DNA of 64,000 nucleotides from Candidatus Eisenbergiella merdavium (GTDB taxonomy: Bacteria > Bacillota > Clostridia > Lachnospirales > Lachnospiraceae), in NCBI GenBank assembly GCA_019119595.1, contig DWWS01000054.1, positions 23,191 to 87,190 of the forward strand, given 5' to 3'. The position numbers and the translations under genes are program-made. This document shows positions 34,866 to 43,500 of this stretch, in pieces. Every line of letters starts with the position of its first letter. The stretch's first letter is position 1. The notes under the pieces were generated by a model. The model did no database searches and was not told where the DNA came from. It saw only the letters and a list, made by a program, of their open reading frames with translations.

Positions 34866-37021
34866 AAACAGAGAATATGAAAACGGAAGAGCTTCTGGAG
34901 CGGCTTTCGCTCGGGCGGGAGCGGCTCAGCCAGATTCCGCAGGAGGCGCGCCTTGTGCCAAAAGGGGCGCTTCCGGAACAGGAAAAGCAGGAAGAAGACG
35001 TAGACAGCGAGAAGAGCTCAGGCAGCGCATCCGGCAGCGCCTTCGGCGATTATTTTGCCAGAACGGCGGAGATCCTCCTGATGTTTTTGGAGGAATATGA
35101 TTTCATCGCGGACGGCGGGCTGCAGTGGGCATCCCTTGAGGAGCTTGCCGAAAGGAACCGGCGGCTCTATTCGGATGTGCTTCCCGGAAGCTATGAAAAA
35201 AGCTATGCCAATCCCGCGTTTGCCGTGGCAGAGCTGGGAAAGGATTTCGGACAGATGCTCTCCTTCCTTGCGGCGGAGGAACGCAGCCTGATCGCCTTCG
35301 CGTTCGAGCAGGATGTGCAGTCCATGGTGATCCGGCTGGAGCTGTTCCTGGAGATCTACCAGATGTTTGTCTGCGCCGGGGAGGAGGGCGCTCTGCCCGA
35401 TCCCGCTCAGGTGAAGGAGACCCTGTACTGGTTTGCCAGCGATTATTCGGAGATCATGCTGGAAAAAAACATGCGCGCCACCTTTGACTGGAAGGAGGAT
35501 TTCGCGCTTGGCATCATCATGGACAGCGACCTGAACGATCTGCGCTATCTGTACCGTTTCGGAGAATATATTTCGGAAAACGAGCTGCGCATGGCCCGTT
35601 ATCTGAACAGCCTCCCGGAGGAAAAGATCGCCCTGATGGCGGACACCTATACGGAAGGCTACCGGATCGGCTTCGCGGTAACGGGCAAGGATATCACGAA
35701 AAAGAAATCCGTGAACATCCGCTATTTTCTTGGCTTTGAACGGGTGGTGCGCCGGGCGGTGGAGAATTTCCGCAGGATCGGGCTGGAATCCGTAATCTAC
35801 CGGGCGCCCCAGAGCGTCCTGGAGGGACGGAAGCTGGGAAAGAACGGCTATTTCGGAGCCATTGCCAACAAGCAGTTTGAATTTGACCATGAGTACGATA
35901 TGGCTCTTTTTTATGACAAACGGTACGTGAACCACCGTCTGGAGAATTACCGCAGCGCCCTGGAAAGCGTGAAGGAGCTGGCCGCGGTGCACGGAGGCCC
36001 CGCCGTCATCGAGTGCTTCGGGGAGAATCCCTTTGCGCCGGAGACGAAGGAGGAAAATCTGCGTCTGAATGAGGAGCAGCAGAAGCTTTCTGTTTTCTTC
36101 CAGTCGAAGGCTGGCGCGCTGATGAACGAGTATGTGAAGGGCGAGGAGAGAAGCTTTACCATCATCGCCTTTCCCGTGCCGGAGATCGGGGAGAATTTTG
36201 AAGAGATCTTCGACGGCGTTCTCAAGCTGAACACGCTGGATTATCAGCTCTATCAGGGCATCCAGCAGAAGCTGATCGACGCGCTGGATCAGGCCCGCTA
36301 TGTGCGCGTGAAGGGAATGGGTGAAAACCGCACCGACCTTCGCATCGCCCTGCATGAGCTTTCCGACCCGCAGAAGGAGACCAATTTTGAAAACTGCGTG
36401 GCGGATGTGAACATCCCCGTGGGAGAGGTCTTTACCTCCCCCGTGCTGAAGGGAACGGACGGAAAGCTTCATGTGACGAAGGTTTACTTAAACGGCCTGA
36501 AATATCTGGATCTGGAAATTGATTTTGAAGGCGGGATGATCGCCGAATACTCCTGTGCCAACTTTGACGACCCGGAGGAAAACCGGAAGTATATCCGGGA
36601 GAATGTGCTCTATCATCACGACACCCTTCCCATGGGCGAATTTGCCATCGGCACCAATACCACGGCCTATGTGTTCGCGTCAAAATTCGGGATCGGCGAC
36701 AAGCTTCCCATCCTGATCGCGGAGAAAATGGGCCCCCACTTCGCGGTGGGAGACACCTGCTATTCCCATGAGGAGGAGCTTGTCACCTGTAATCCGGACG
36801 GAAAACGGCTGGCCGCGAAGGAGAACGAGGTTTCCGCCCTCCGCACGGAGGATCCCGAAAAAGCCTACCTAAACTGCCATACGGACATTACGATCCCCTA
36901 TGACGAGCTGGGCGAGCTGACCGCGGTATGTCCGGACGGAACGGAAATCCGTATCATCGAAAACGGCCGCTTTGTCCTTCCCGGCTGTGAAGAGCTGAAC
37001 CGGCCGTTTGAGGAAGCGTGA
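34862..37021 (+). CDS. M29-type metalloaminopeptidase with N-terminal extension
   Basis: A 719-residue cytoplasmic protein. The C-terminal half fits the M29 (AmpS/aminopeptidase T) family: NIPVGEVFTSPV, then MGEFAIGTNT and GPHFAVGDTCYSHEEE contain the expected Glu and His metal ligands. The first roughly 300 residues are extra compared with the about 410-residue standard enzymes, of unknown role, with a Ser/Gly-rich stretch near residue 55. It would release N-terminal residues from peptides. It is coupled to the small membrane protein gene upstream and faces another peptidase gene (M24) convergently. Confidence 0.85.
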   Translation: MKTENMKTEELLERLSLGRERLSQIPQEARLVPKGALPEQEKQEEDVDSEKSSGSASGSAFGDYFARTAEILLMFLEEYDFIADGGLQWASLEELAERNRRLYSDVLPGSYEKSYANPAFAVAELGKDFGQMLSFLAAEERSLIAFAFEQDVQSMVIRLELFLEIYQMFVCAGEEGALPDPAQVKETLYWFASDYSEIMLEKNMRATFDWKEDFALGIIMDSDLNDLRYLYRFGEYISENELRMARYLNSLPEEKIALMADTYTEGYRIGFAVTGKDITKKKSVNIRYFLGFERVVRRAVENFRRIGLESVIYRAPQSVLEGRKLGKNGYFGAIANKQFEFDHEYDMALFYDKRYVNHRLENYRSALESVKELAAVHGGPAVIECFGENPFAPETKEENLRLNEEQQKLSVFFQSKAGALMNEYVKGEERSFTIIAFPVPEIGENFEEIFDGVLKLNTLDYQLYQGIQQKLIDALDQARYVRVKGMGENRTDLRIALHELSDPQKETNFENCVADVNIPVGEVFTSPVLKGTDGKLHVTKVYLNGLKYLDLEIDFEGGMIAEYSCANFDDPEENRKYIRENVLYHHDTLPMGEFAIGTNTTAYVFASKFGIGDKLPILIAEKMGPHFAVGDTCYSHEEELVTCNPDGKRLAAKENEVSALRTEDPEKAYLNCHTDITIPYDELGELTAVCPDGTEIRIIENGRFVLPGCEELNRPFEEA

Positions 37022-37035
37022 AGCAGAGAAAAGAG

Positions 37036-37106
37036 AAGGAAAAAAAGAGCAAAAAAACGAAAAAGGGCTCCCCGGCATGCCTGTGTATCAGCAGATGCTG
37101 GGGAGC
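37036..37106 (-). terminator. Terminator of the M24 peptidase gene
   Basis: On the - strand, GCTCCCC-AGCAT pairs with ATGC-CGGGGAGC (outer stem 37067-37073 with 37100-37106) and is followed by CTTTTTCGTTTTTTT. The site lies in the 124-base gap between the two convergent peptidase genes. Confidence 0.85.
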
Positions 37107-37145
37107 TGTGTATTGCAGGCCATATTACGGAGTCGCATCCGTCAA

Positions 37146-38234
37146 TCAGCCGATGATTTTCCAGTTTTTATCCACATGGTTCAAAACCTCGCAGCCGTCC
37201 TTTGTCACCAGCACCAGATCCTCCACCCGGACGCCGAATTTTCCGGGAAGGTAGACGCCGGGCTCGATGGAAAAGGTCATGCCCTCTTCCACGCAGGCGG
37301 TATTTGCCAGGCTCACATCCCCCGGCTCGTGATCCTGCAGGCCGATGGAATGGCCAAGCCTGTGGTTGAAGTAAGGGCCGTAGCCCGCTTCCGTGATCAG
37401 CTCCCTTGCGGCCCTGTCGATATCGCAGAAGCGCACGCCGGGGCGGATGATGCTCTCCGCCCTTTCGTTGGCCCGGCGCACCAGATCGTGGATGGAGGCA
37501 TATTCCGCAGGAGCCTCCCCGCAGAAAAAGGTGCGGGTCATGTCGGAGCAATAGCCGTCCTTCACGCAGCCCATGTCGATCACGACGCAGTCCCCCGCCT
37601 TCAGCCGGGTATCGTCCGGCTCGTGGTGCGGGTCGGCCGCGTTCGCTCCGAAGGACAGGATGGTATCAAAGCCCTCCGTAACGCCGGCTTCCTTGAAAAG
37701 CGCGCGCACCTGATCCGCGCATTCCTTTTCCGTCATCCCTTCTTTGATAAAGGCGGCGATCTTTTCCATGCAGGCGTCGTTCAACCGGGAGGATTCCCGC
37801 ATTTTTTCCTGCTCAAAGGCGTCCTTGATGGAGCGTACCCGGTCCACGCAGACGGAGGCGTTCACATATTTTGCCTTCGGATTTCGCTCCATCAGTTCCA
37901 GCAGAAAGCCGGCGGGCCAGTTTCGGTCAATGCCCACAGCCTTTTCGCTTCCGAATTGCGCGATACGGGAGGCGACGATGCCGATGCAGTCGTCCGTATC
38001 GGCCATCCAGATCTTATCCAGATCCACCTCCGGGATCACGAACAGATTGTTCAAAAAAAAGCAGTGCTTTCCGTCCGTGCGCACATGCAGGGCGTACAGA
38101 CGCTCGTATGGCTGCACCCACACTCCGGTCAGATACCGGATGCTTAGCGGGTCGCTCACGATCATCTGCTCCAGTCCTTCTTTTTCCAGCTCCTTGCATA
38201 CCCGGTTCAGTCGGGCGGTATAGATTTCTTCCAT
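37146..38234 (-). CDS. M24-family Xaa-Pro peptidase
   Basis: A 362-residue creatinase/prolidase-fold enzyme. The N-terminal domain is followed by the pita-bread catalytic domain with the five metal ligands: Asp in VVIDMGCV, Asp in GYCSDMTRTFF, His in HRLGHSIGLQ, Glu in FSIEPGVYL and Glu in GVRVEDLVLV. It would cleave peptides with proline at the second position or Xaa-Pro dipeptides. The start at 38234 lies behind AACGGAGGCAG. It is upstream-adjacent to the three-gene DUF262 module but probably belongs to a separate unit, though only 37 bases separate them in the same direction. Confidence 0.92.
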   Translation of the reverse strand: MEEIYTARLNRVCKELEKEGLEQMIVSDPLSIRYLTGVWVQPYERLYALHVRTDGKHCFFLNNLFVIPEVDLDKIWMADTDDCIGIVASRIAQFGSEKAVGIDRNWPAGFLLELMERNPKAKYVNASVCVDRVRSIKDAFEQEKMRESSRLNDACMEKIAAFIKEGMTEKECADQVRALFKEAGVTEGFDTILSFGANAADPHHEPDDTRLKAGDCVVIDMGCVKDGYCSDMTRTFFCGEAPAEYASIHDLVRRANERAESIIRPGVRFCDIDRAARELITEAGYGPYFNHRLGHSIGLQDHEPGDVSLANTACVEEGMTFSIEPGVYLPGKFGVRVEDLVLVTKDGCEVLNHVDKNWKIIG

Positions 38235-38270
38235 TTCTGCCTCCGTTTTTCTAGGGAAAACCTGCGTTTC

Positions 38271-39011
38271 CTAATCCCATTTTTTTCTGTTCAGTTCAGA
38301 GAGTATGTCGTCTCCCAGATCATCCGCTATGTATCCGTGATAAATACAGCCTCCCGTATTTTGGAAAGCGTAATTATATTTTCCCTTCCTGGCATACAGC
38401 CGTCCTTTTATGCGGATGGCACGGTCCAAAAGCTCCTGAGCGGCCTCTCCGTCCAAGTCCATCGGACTTGCCACTTTTCCTTTGCCGTAGGGATTCTGCC
38501 TGTCCTTTTTATGCTTTTTATCATTTGGAATATATATTCGGAGGCCAAGAATACCCTGATAGAGAAGTATATGATTCCGACAGGAAATATTTCTGAGAGC
38601 GACCATCTGCCCGGAAAGCTCCCCTTCCACCAGAGCTTTCTGAAATCCAGCCTCGGACTCCAGGCTGACGAGCGCATTTTCTCTTGCAGCCGCACAGACT
38701 GGAGAGGACTTTCCTTTATACAGAAAGACAGCCTCCACCGCGGATGGACGGAAGCCCCTGTTAACCAGAAGGCTCAGAAAATATTTTTTCTCATTATTAT
38801 CGGAGATCCGCTGGATGGCCCTGTGAAGACTGCCTCCGGGATACAGAGGAAAGGTTTTATCCAGTTCCACTCTTGTGATCCCTTCCACATTATGACAGCG
38901 GCCGGATTCCAGTTCCCGGCAAATCTGAAGAAACTGTTTTAAAGCCGCCCAAAAGTCCGCTTCCTCATAAAAGGGAAACTGGAAGGAAAGATCATTTACT
39001 GTAATTTTCAT
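38271..39011 (-). CDS. Unknown protein, third gene of the DUF262/AAA module
   Basis: A 246-residue soluble protein without signal or membrane segments and no family that I recognise firmly. The N-terminal half is helical and charged (FYEEADFWAALKQFLQICRE). The C-terminal 60 residues hold PMDLDGEAAQELLDRAI, then GRLYARKGKYNYAFQ and GGCIYHGY, which faintly recalls small C-terminal cassettes of polymorphic toxin systems; this is memory-based and unverified. It follows the AAA ATPase gene by 12 bases in the same operon. An effector or nuclease role is possible but no catalytic motif is clear. Confidence 0.6.
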   Translation of the reverse strand: MKITVNDLSFQFPFYEEADFWAALKQFLQICRELESGRCHNVEGITRVELDKTFPLYPGGSLHRAIQRISDNNEKKYFLSLLVNRGFRPSAVEAVFLYKGKSSPVCAAARENALVSLESEAGFQKALVEGELSGQMVALRNISCRNHILLYQGILGLRIYIPNDKKHKKDRQNPYGKGKVASPMDLDGEAAQELLDRAIRIKGRLYARKGKYNYAFQNTGGCIYHGYIADDLGDDILSELNRKKWD

Positions 39012-39023
39012 AAAAATCCGCTC

Positions 39024-40115
39024 CTAAAGCAATTCCAGCAGAGCATTATCCCACTCGTCAAGAAAACCTTCCGGCCATACGTCGATCCGCCCGTTACTGT
39101 CAATAGAAGGCAATACAACCTTGTGCCTGTACCGGTCTGCTTCGTCCTTGTAGAAAAAGAAAATACCGACAGCTTCAGCATCCAGCTTTTCTTTTTTGAC
39201 TGAGAGACGGATTCCGTTGATCACATGATCGCTGTGCGTTTCTACAATGATCTGTACGCCGCCTGCACAGGCCTGTGCAATCAGTTCACCGAGCCACCGC
39301 TGCCCGGCCGGATGAATATGGGCCTCCGGATTTTCCAGCAAAAGCAGATCGCCGGGTTTTGCCGATAATATGGCAATTACGATAGGAAGCACATAGGTGA
39401 TCCCAAATCCGACATTTACACTTTTATAAGCATTGGTATTTTCGCTCCCTTCGCGGAAGACATATTTCAGTTCCGCGCTGCGAAGTCCGGTGTTAATGGA
39501 TATCTGGGGTAAAATTCCGGGAGCGATCAGAGAAAGCCAACATCTTACCTGCTGTGCCAGAGAGCGATCCTCTATATGATTATAAATGACATGATCGTTT
39601 TCAACGGGGCGGCCGCCGTAGCTGTTCAGGTAATGGATGGCGTATTCGCCGCTGTTCCCGAATTCTCTTGCAAGCAGCTCTTTTTCATCCGCGATTCGGT
39701 ATAAATCCTGAGGTTCAATGCGGTAGGCAGAAAGATACAGGAAGCGATCTTCGAATAAAACGCTGTGCGGCGGTATGTCCTGCAGAGGACACTGATTTTC
39801 CAACAGATCAGAGCTGACCGCATAAGAAAAACAGGTATCTGTTTCGCAGTCCTTTTCCTTGACGGCTATGGCGATCTTTTCTTCCTCTGCCCGTTCAAAC
39901 AGAATATCGCTGCCGTTTCCCAGCTTCACATATTTCCCATTCAGCTTCAGGCCGGACAAATGGTTTTCCTGATAAGACTGGCGCAGCAGGAGCAGACTCT
40001 GAAGAAGGGTTGATTTTCCCATCCCATTCAGTCCCATAAGCACATTAAGCGGCTTTAGTTTTAAATCAAGAGACTCGAAACACTTAAAATTTTTTAATCT
40101 GATCTGCTCTATCAT
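39024..40115 (-). CDS. AAA ATPase, SMC/RecF-like with DUF3696-type C-terminus
   Basis: A 363-residue ATPase of the single-gene ABC/RecF-like class seen in many defense systems. Walker A is GLNGMGKST (residues 29-37), preceded by IRLKNFKCFESL. Walker B is DLLLLENPEAHIHP with the ensuing VETHSDHVINGIRL, the pattern of the OLD/DUF3696 group, but no TOPRIM nuclease follows. Its start overlaps the end of the DUF262 gene by four bases. It probably senses or remodels a target for the partner proteins. Confidence 0.88.
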   Translation of the reverse strand: MIEQIRLKNFKCFESLDLKLKPLNVLMGLNGMGKSTLLQSLLLLRQSYQENHLSGLKLNGKYVKLGNGSDILFERAEEEKIAIAVKEKDCETDTCFSYAVSSDLLENQCPLQDIPPHSVLFEDRFLYLSAYRIEPQDLYRIADEKELLAREFGNSGEYAIHYLNSYGGRPVENDHVIYNHIEDRSLAQQVRCWLSLIAPGILPQISINTGLRSAELKYVFREGSENTNAYKSVNVGFGITYVLPIVIAILSAKPGDLLLLENPEAHIHPAGQRWLGELIAQACAGGVQIIVETHSDHVINGIRLSVKKEKLDAEAVGIFFFYKDEADRYRHKVVLPSIDSNGRIDVWPEGFLDEWDNALLELL

Positions 40116-41416
40116 AAAAACTCCTTTATAAATTCACGTCCTCTGTTTATTCTTTTCACACAATCGATCCTTTTACTTGACCGAATCTGCGCCTGAAAGG
40201 CTTTTTCCGAAAACAGTTCTGCATATCTGCTTAAGAATTCATCTCTCCGATCAGCTATTGTTTCCAGCTGTTCTTCAGACAATTCTGAAAAGCAGACGGA
40301 GAACAGTTCAAAAAGCGCCTTGTTGACAGGGCCTCTCCGTCCTCCTTCTCCAATCTTCCGAAAAGCGTTTTTTTCCATAAGAATTTCTGAATATCTCATT
40401 ACCTTATAAAAATTTGTTTCTATTCGTTTCAGATCATCCTTTTCGTAAGCATTGACCTTTTTCATCGCTTTGATCAGAAAGGTATCGATATCGTCTTTGT
40501 ATTCCGCCTCATAATCCAGTTCCGTAAAGGCCATGAATCGAATGATATATTCCTGATCAGTCATGCGGTCCGGTTTGATCGCATACATGGTAGCTTCCAG
40601 AAACTCTTCGCTCCGGGAAAGCTTTTCGGCCAATTCCGTTGAGGTTCCATGGTACATGGCATTCCGGATCTCCTGAGGTTCAAGCTGCAGGCCGCCGGTA
40701 TTGATCCTCTGAAAAATATTGTATACAACGGTTTCCGGCGTTCCCTTCTGCACGCAGAAAGCAACGACCTGTGCCTCTTTGATCCTGCGGACATATTGCC
40801 TGGGCAGCTCGTCGAAAGTCTTTCCGTTAAAATCAGTGAGATACTGCAGGCCGGTCAGCTTTCTTTTCTTCAGGCAGGTTTCGTCGGAGATCCCTTCTGA
40901 AGGGAGTCCGACCAGGAAATTTTTCAGCGCTGTCAGCCGCTGCAGCCCGTCGATCACACGCCAGCCCCCCTCCTGAGCCGTGTCAAAATAGAAGCTTGGG
41001 ATGGGAATCCGCAGCATAAGGGATTCGATCAGCCTGCTTTGCCGGATATCGTCCCAAAGGTCTTTTTTTCTCTGAAAAACAGGACTCAGGTCGATTTCTT
41101 CATTCTCAAGACGTTCCATCAGGGCAGATATATTCAGCGTAAGCTGGGAAATATTCACAAGGGCAGGGATAAAGGCTTCCGGGTCATGGCTTTCCGCGGG
41201 ATATGCATCGCCGTCTTCCATTGGTTCTATATCGATTCCTTCATGGATCAGCTCACGGATCGCCAGGTTAATGCCTGCTTCATTATCGGAGAAAGGCTGC
41301 ATTTCATTCTGCAGGATATCGAGAAGAATGGAATAGCTGATCTGATCTCCGTTTTCGTGCGCCCAGTCTCTTATATCTGCTAAAATTTTCTGTTGACGTT
41401 CATTCAGCGCTGCCAT
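40112..41416 (-). CDS. DUF262 (ParB/GmrS-like) domain protein
   Basis: A 434-residue protein. The DUF262 core shows IDGLQRLTAL (the DGQQR-type ParB-like nuclease/NTPase motif, with Leu in place of the first Gln) and FQRINTGGLQLEPQEIRNA. This fold is the GmrS half of type IV restriction enzymes and occurs in several phage-defense systems. A C-terminal DUF1524 HNH nuclease domain is absent. The first 70 residues are an extra helical, acidic domain. It is the first gene of the three-gene module. Confidence 0.88.
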   Translation of the reverse strand: MAALNERQQKILADIRDWAHENGDQISYSILLDILQNEMQPFSDNEAGINLAIRELIHEGIDIEPMEDGDAYPAESHDPEAFIPALVNISQLTLNISALMERLENEEIDLSPVFQRKKDLWDDIRQSRLIESLMLRIPIPSFYFDTAQEGGWRVIDGLQRLTALKNFLVGLPSEGISDETCLKKRKLTGLQYLTDFNGKTFDELPRQYVRRIKEAQVVAFCVQKGTPETVVYNIFQRINTGGLQLEPQEIRNAMYHGTSTELAEKLSRSEEFLEATMYAIKPDRMTDQEYIIRFMAFTELDYEAEYKDDIDTFLIKAMKKVNAYEKDDLKRIETNFYKVMRYSEILMEKNAFRKIGEGGRRGPVNKALFELFSVCFSELSEEQLETIADRRDEFLSRYAELFSEKAFQAQIRSSKRIDCVKRINRGREFIKEFL

Positions 41417-41452
41417 GAATCGAATACCTCCGGATACTTTCTGTATTTATCT

Positions 41453-41507
41453 GAAAAAAAGAGACCTCCGGCGCGGATTTTCCTGACCGGTTTCCCGACC
41501 CTGTCTC
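41453..41507 (-). promoter_or_regulatory. Terminator-like hairpin in the leader of the DUF262 operon
   Basis: On the - strand GAGAC (41507-41503) pairs with GTCTC (41465-41461), with an inner CCGG...CCGG element, and T-rich sequence TTTTTTTC follows at 41460-41452. It lies between the predicted promoter and the first ATG, which would fit attenuation, or termination of antisense transcription. Confidence 0.5.
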
Positions 41508-41522
41508 CATCGGAACAATTCT

Positions 41523-41551
41523 ATTTTAGCGCAGGGATATGGCAAACGCAA
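41523..41551 (-). promoter_or_regulatory. Promoter of the DUF262/AAA module
   Basis: On the - strand TTGCGT (41551-41546), 17-bp spacer, TAAAAT (41528-41523). This places the start of transcription near 41516, about 100 bases before the DUF262 start codon. Confidence 0.5.
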
Positions 41552-41638
41552 CAGAAAATCCCCCGCTGAAAAATATCCAAACTCTCCCTGTATGAATTGT
41601 GCAAATGCTACAAAAGAACAAAGCAAATCAAGAGAAAG

Positions 41639-41667
41639 TTGTAAAAACTGTGCGAAACGGCTATAAT
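41639..41667 (+). promoter_or_regulatory. Promoter of the phosphoribosyltransferase-like gene
   Basis: TTGTAA (41639-41644), 17-bp spacer, TATAAT (41662-41667). Because an ATG at 41666 overlaps the -10 box, the gene must start further downstream. Confidence 0.65.
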
Positions 41668-41746
41668 GGACAGTATCAAAGAGCATGCGGACATTGCGCG
41701 GAAACAAAAGGCCGGGCCGCATGCGGAAAGAGAGAGGGCAAAGGGT

Positions 41747-42388
41747 ATGGAAAACAAGGTGATGAAGTTCTACTCGAAGGCCGGAAACAATATCATTTTA
41801 AGAGCGATTCCGGGACATTTCGCGACCAGCCATTCCCACATCAATTATTATGTGGACATGACGGGGCTGAAGACCAGACGCTCCGAGGCCGCCGCGGTGG
41901 GAAAGGCCTTCGTGCAGAGACTTCCCGTGGAAACGGTGGTGGATACGGTCTGCTGCCTGGACGGCTGCGAGGTGATCGGCGCCTATGTGGCGGAGGAGCT
42001 GGAAAAGGGAAATTTCCCTTCCATGAACATGCATAACACCGTCTATGTGGTGACGCCGGAGTTCAACATGAACAACCAGATGATCTTCCGGGACAACCTG
42101 GTGGGCGCGGTGCGGGACAAGAACATCATTCTGCTGCTTGCGACAACGACGACCGGAATGACGCTGCGCAGAAGCCTGGAATGCATCGATTATTACGGCG
42201 GGAAGATTCAGGCCATTTTTTCCGTATTCAGCGCCGTGAAGTCCATCAACGGGATTCCGGTGCAGTCCATGTTCGACACCAGCGATATCCCCGGCTATCA
42301 GGCCTACGAGGCGCATACCTGTCCCTTCTGCCAGCAGAAGCAGAGGCTGGACGCGATGGTGAACGGCTATGGTTATTCCAGGCTGTGA
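41747..42388 (+). CDS. Orotate phosphoribosyltransferase-like type I PRTase
   Basis: A 213-residue protein of the PRTase fold. The PRPP loop is IILLLATTTTGMTLRRSL, with the Thr-rich TTTTG in place of DVVTTG, so the usual acidic pair is missing. The N-terminal part contains FATSHSHINYYVDM. The end carries a CPFCQQK motif that could bind metal. A true pyrE is at 33631, so this is a second, divergent member; it may salvage a nucleobase or be regulatory. The start 41747 follows AAAGGG. An AraC regulator gene follows 84 bases later. Confidence 0.8.
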   Translation: MENKVMKFYSKAGNNIILRAIPGHFATSHSHINYYVDMTGLKTRRSEAAAVGKAFVQRLPVETVVDTVCCLDGCEVIGAYVAEELEKGNFPSMNMHNTVYVVTPEFNMNNQMIFRDNLVGAVRDKNIILLLATTTTGMTLRRSLECIDYYGGKIQAIFSVFSAVKSINGIPVQSMFDTSDIPGYQAYEAHTCPFCQQKQRLDAMVNGYGYSRL

Positions 42389-42472
42389 CGTCCGTTGCAG
42401 GCTGTGAAAGAAGCGGGCGGCCCGGAAAGGAGCGCCGGGCGCGGCTGTAAAGCCGGTGCCGGAGGTAAGTGT

Positions 42473-43360
42473 ATGATCAGGAAAGCAGAGAAGCTTCATA
42501 AAGAACCTGTGGCCGAAGAGGCCCTGGGGATGCGGCTTTACCATAACAGGGAATGTGAAAGCTATGCGGAGCACTGGCATGCCGGGCTTGAGATCATCAT
42601 GACGGTGAAAAACGGCTGCGTCATAACTGCGGAGGGAGGCTGCCTGGAAATGGAGGAGGGGGATATCGTGATCATCAATTCCGGCATCCTTCATGAGCTG
42701 GAAATGCCTCCCTCCGGAGAACGGCTGATCCTGCAGGTGGATCTTTCCTTTCTGTATAACCTGAAGGGGATGGAATTCGTTCTGTTCCTGCTTCAGCCGC
42801 TGACCCGCCTCCCGGCAGGTACGGTTCCCGCATACAGGAAGGTGAGGGAGCGGCTGGAACGGCTGGCGGAGGAATATGATTCGGGCGAGGTTTTCCGGGA
42901 GTCCCTGCTTGGCGCCTATATGACCGAGATCCTGGCGGAAATTGGGAGGGGGGGGTATTTTTCCTCCGAGCTTGCGCAGCAGTTCTCCCGTTCGGGAAAG
43001 CAGTCGTACATGCGGGCAGTCATGAAGGCGTGTTCCTATATCAACCGGCATTACAGAGAAAATCTCACGCTTGAGGATGTGGCGAACAGCAGCGGATTTT
43101 CCAAGTACCATTTCACCCGTGTTTTTAAGCAGTACATGAATATGACCTATTATGAATATCTGAATTTCAGAAGGGTGCAGCGGGCGGAGGAGCTGCTCTG
43201 CGACCAGGAAATGAGCGTGACGGATGTTGCGATGAATTCAGGTTTTTCTTCGCTGAGCACCTTTAACCGTACCTTCAAGACGGTCAAAAGCTGCTCCCCC
43301 ACGGATTACCGAAAGCGGAGAAAGGAGCTGGAGATACAGGGGATCATAAAAAAGAAATAG
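42473..43360 (+). CDS. AraC-family regulator with cupin sensor domain
   Basis: A 295-residue regulator. The N-terminal cupin (HWHAGLEIIMTV, GDIVIINSGILHEL) binds an effector, probably a sugar. The C-terminal region has two helix-turn-helix units (LEDVANSSGFSKYHFTRVFKQ and VTDVAMNSGFSSLSTFNRTFK) and ends SPTDYRKR. It precedes the carbohydrate esterase and GH2 genes and is a likely activator of that locus. The start is ATG 42473 behind GGAGGTAAGT. Confidence 0.9.
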   Translation: MIRKAEKLHKEPVAEEALGMRLYHNRECESYAEHWHAGLEIIMTVKNGCVITAEGGCLEMEEGDIVIINSGILHELEMPPSGERLILQVDLSFLYNLKGMEFVLFLLQPLTRLPAGTVPAYRKVRERLERLAEEYDSGEVFRESLLGAYMTEILAEIGRGGYFSSELAQQFSRSGKQSYMRAVMKACSYINRHYRENLTLEDVANSSGFSKYHFTRVFKQYMNMTYYEYLNFRRVQRAEELLCDQEMSVTDVAMNSGFSSLSTFNRTFKTVKSCSPTDYRKRRKELEIQGIIKKK

Positions 43361-43500
43361 GGTTTTGCGGCAGAAAAGCAATAAATGGGAAAAGCGCGGC
43401 AACAAACGGCTTGCCCCAAACGGGGATGCCTGCTTAGACTATTTACGATAAGAGCAGGAAAAGGTCTTTGCGGGAAGCAATATGTAGTGGAAAGGACGGG

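Noticed and set aside
41666..41746. ATG 41666 as start of the PRTase-like gene
   Set aside because: It overlaps the predicted -10 box, so it would not be on the transcript.
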